Origin: Micromonospora coriariae
Lineage (GTDB): Bacteria > Actinomycetota > Actinomycetes > Mycobacteriales > Micromonosporaceae
DNA: 64,000 bases
Direction of reading: 5' to 3'
Assembly (NCBI RefSeq): GCF_900091455.1
Contig: NZ_LT607412.1
Location: 62,001 to 126,000, forward strand
Part shown: positions 63,231 to 64,000 of the stretch, piece by piece
Layout: each line of letters starts with the position of its first letter
Numbering within the stretch: position 1 is the stretch's first letter
The notes under the pieces: model-generated
Told to the model about the DNA's origin: nothing
Databases searched by the model: none
What the model saw: only the letters and a program-made list of their open reading frames with translations
Program-made: the position numbers and the translations under genes

Positions 63231-64000
63231 CTAACCAAGTACGTCGCGTTCCCGCAGGGCCGCCAACTCCTCCACCGACAGGCCCAGCTCGTCGCCGAGT
63301 ACCGCGTCGGTGTCTGCACCCAGTGCGCGCCCGGTGAACCGGATCCGGCCCGGCGTACGATTCATCCGCCACAGCACGTTCTGCATCCGGACCGGCCCCA
63401 GGTCAGGGTCGTCCACCGTGGTCACCAGATCCAATGCCCGCACCTGCGGGTCGTCGAGCAACTCGCTCGGCTTGTAGACCGGCGCCACCGCCGCCCCCGC
63501 CTCCTCGAACGCGCGCAGCACCTCGTCGCGGGTCCGCGCCCCGATCCACTCCCCCACGTAGCCGTCGAGCAGGTCGGCGTGCTGCGCCCGCTGGCGTCCG
63601 GTGGCGAACCACGGCTCGTCGATCACCTCCGGGTGGCCGACCAGCGTCAGCACTCGTCGAGCGATGCTGTCGGCGCTGGTGGAAATGGCCACCCAATGCC
63701 CGTCAGCGGTGCGGTAGGTGTTGCGCGGCGCGTTGTTGACCGATCGGTTGCCGGTGCGCTGCTGGTCGATGCCGAGCTGGTCGGCGTAGATCACGCCGGG
63801 ACCGACCGCCGTCATGATGGGGCTGAGCAGGTCGAGGTCGATCTCCTGACCGTGGCCGTCCTTCTCCCGCTGGAACAGCGCCATCGAGACCGCCGCCGCA
63901 CCCGCCATCCCGGCGATCGAGTCGGCCAGACCGAACGCTGGCAGCGTTGGTGGGCCGTTCGGTTCGCCGGTCAGGTGAGCGAAACCGCTCATCGACTCGA
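63231..64000 (-). CDS. CaiB/BaiF-family CoA-transferase, partial
   Basis: The C-terminal 256 residues or so; the start lies beyond the right edge. Family features: LTGEPNGPPTLPAFGLADSI, GAAAVSMALFQREKDGHGQE, NNAPRNTYRTADGHWVAIST, and the small-domain end AGAAVAPVYKPSELLDDPQV. Class III CoA-transferases move CoA between carboxylic acids, as in carnitine, bile-acid or fatty-acid breakdown. The catalytic Asp is in the missing or N-terminal part and cannot be checked. Confidence 0.93.
   Translation of the reverse strand, partial: ESMSGFAHLTGEPNGPPTLPAFGLADSIAGMAGAAAVSMALFQREKDGHGQEIDLDLLSPIMTAVGPGVIYADQLGIDQQRTGNRSVNNAPRNTYRTADGHWVAISTSADSIARRVLTLVGHPEVIDEPWFATGRQRAQHADLLDGYVGEWIGARTRDEVLRAFEEAGAAVAPVYKPSELLDDPQVRALDLVTTVDDPDLGPVRMQNVLWRMNRTPGRIRFTGRALGADTDAVLGDELGLSVEELAALRERDVLG

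Overview
The window is high-GC DNA with strong G/C bias at third codon positions. GTG starts are common, SD-led genes are packed into overlapping operons, and an ileS T-box is present. The content (SARP-type regulators, a HelR-like RNA polymerase helicase, MocR and TetR regulators, IS256/ISL3/IS110 elements) suggests an actinomycete, most likely a Micromonospora-like member of the Micromonosporaceae. That placement is an inference; no rRNA or other phylogenetic marker except ileS is present.

Layout. 0.2-1.7 kb: a secreted PKD-domain protein. 2.0-5.3 kb: a graveyard of mobile DNA in which an ISL3-family element (with a perfect 8-bp target duplication) sits inside a truncated IS256-family element. 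This is flanked by a decayed DUF433-type antitoxin-like gene and a decayed MOSC gene. 5.3-6.9 kb: a hemerythrin/alpha-beta-hydrolase fusion. 8-9.8 kb: a DEAD-box RNA helicase and a cold-shock protein. 10.2-11.2 kb: a tRNA-Lys-like 3' end, Nudix and transposase relics, and a GNAT acetyltransferase.

11.5-23.8 kb is the most interesting part, a five-gene conflict locus. A minus-strand operon with 4-nt start/stop overlaps encodes a (pseudo)kinase-COG1112/UPF1-like helicase, a two-HKD phospholipase-D-type protein and a soluble histidine-kinase-like protein. The first two match the architecture of type I Mokosh anti-phage systems. A SARP-type DNA-binding protein with a C-terminal receiver-like domain converges on the kinase gene and overlaps it by 131 bp. 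On the other side, a nucleoside-deoxyribosyltransferase/TIR-like protein with two S1 RNA-binding domains is transcribed divergently from the operon. The reading offered here is a Mokosh core with its own two-component control and a possible extra effector. Next to it lie a VapBC-type toxin-antitoxin pair, a tyrosine-recombinase relic (24.6 kb) and a tRNA-Arg-like 3' fragment (26.7 kb), all fitting an old integrated island.

25-30 kb holds small hypothetical and membrane proteins, several with decayed neighbours. 29.7-37.2 kb is more core-like: a TauE/SafE permease, transketolase, a DUF2267 protein, and ileS with its T-box and a bidirectional terminator. 37.6-44.9 kb: a nucleotidyltransferase, a MocR/berberine-bridge-type oxidoreductase pair, an S9 peptidase and an MBL hydrolase. 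45.2 kb: an IS110-family element. 46.7-51.3 kb: a TetR/SnoaL-like pair with paired operators, and a four-gene operon of ABC transporter plus NarL-type two-component system. 51.9-56.3 kb: a HelR-like helicase, a broken NADAR gene, a DHFR-like reductase and an AraC regulator. 56.6-61.5 kb: a uridine-kinase-like NTPase, a TetR operon, a broken CDF transporter gene, and a divergent DUF5937/ArsR-type regulator and MFS pair. 61.8-63 kb: an ArsR-arsenate-reductase fusion with a VOC protein. The right edge cuts a CaiB/BaiF CoA-transferase gene.
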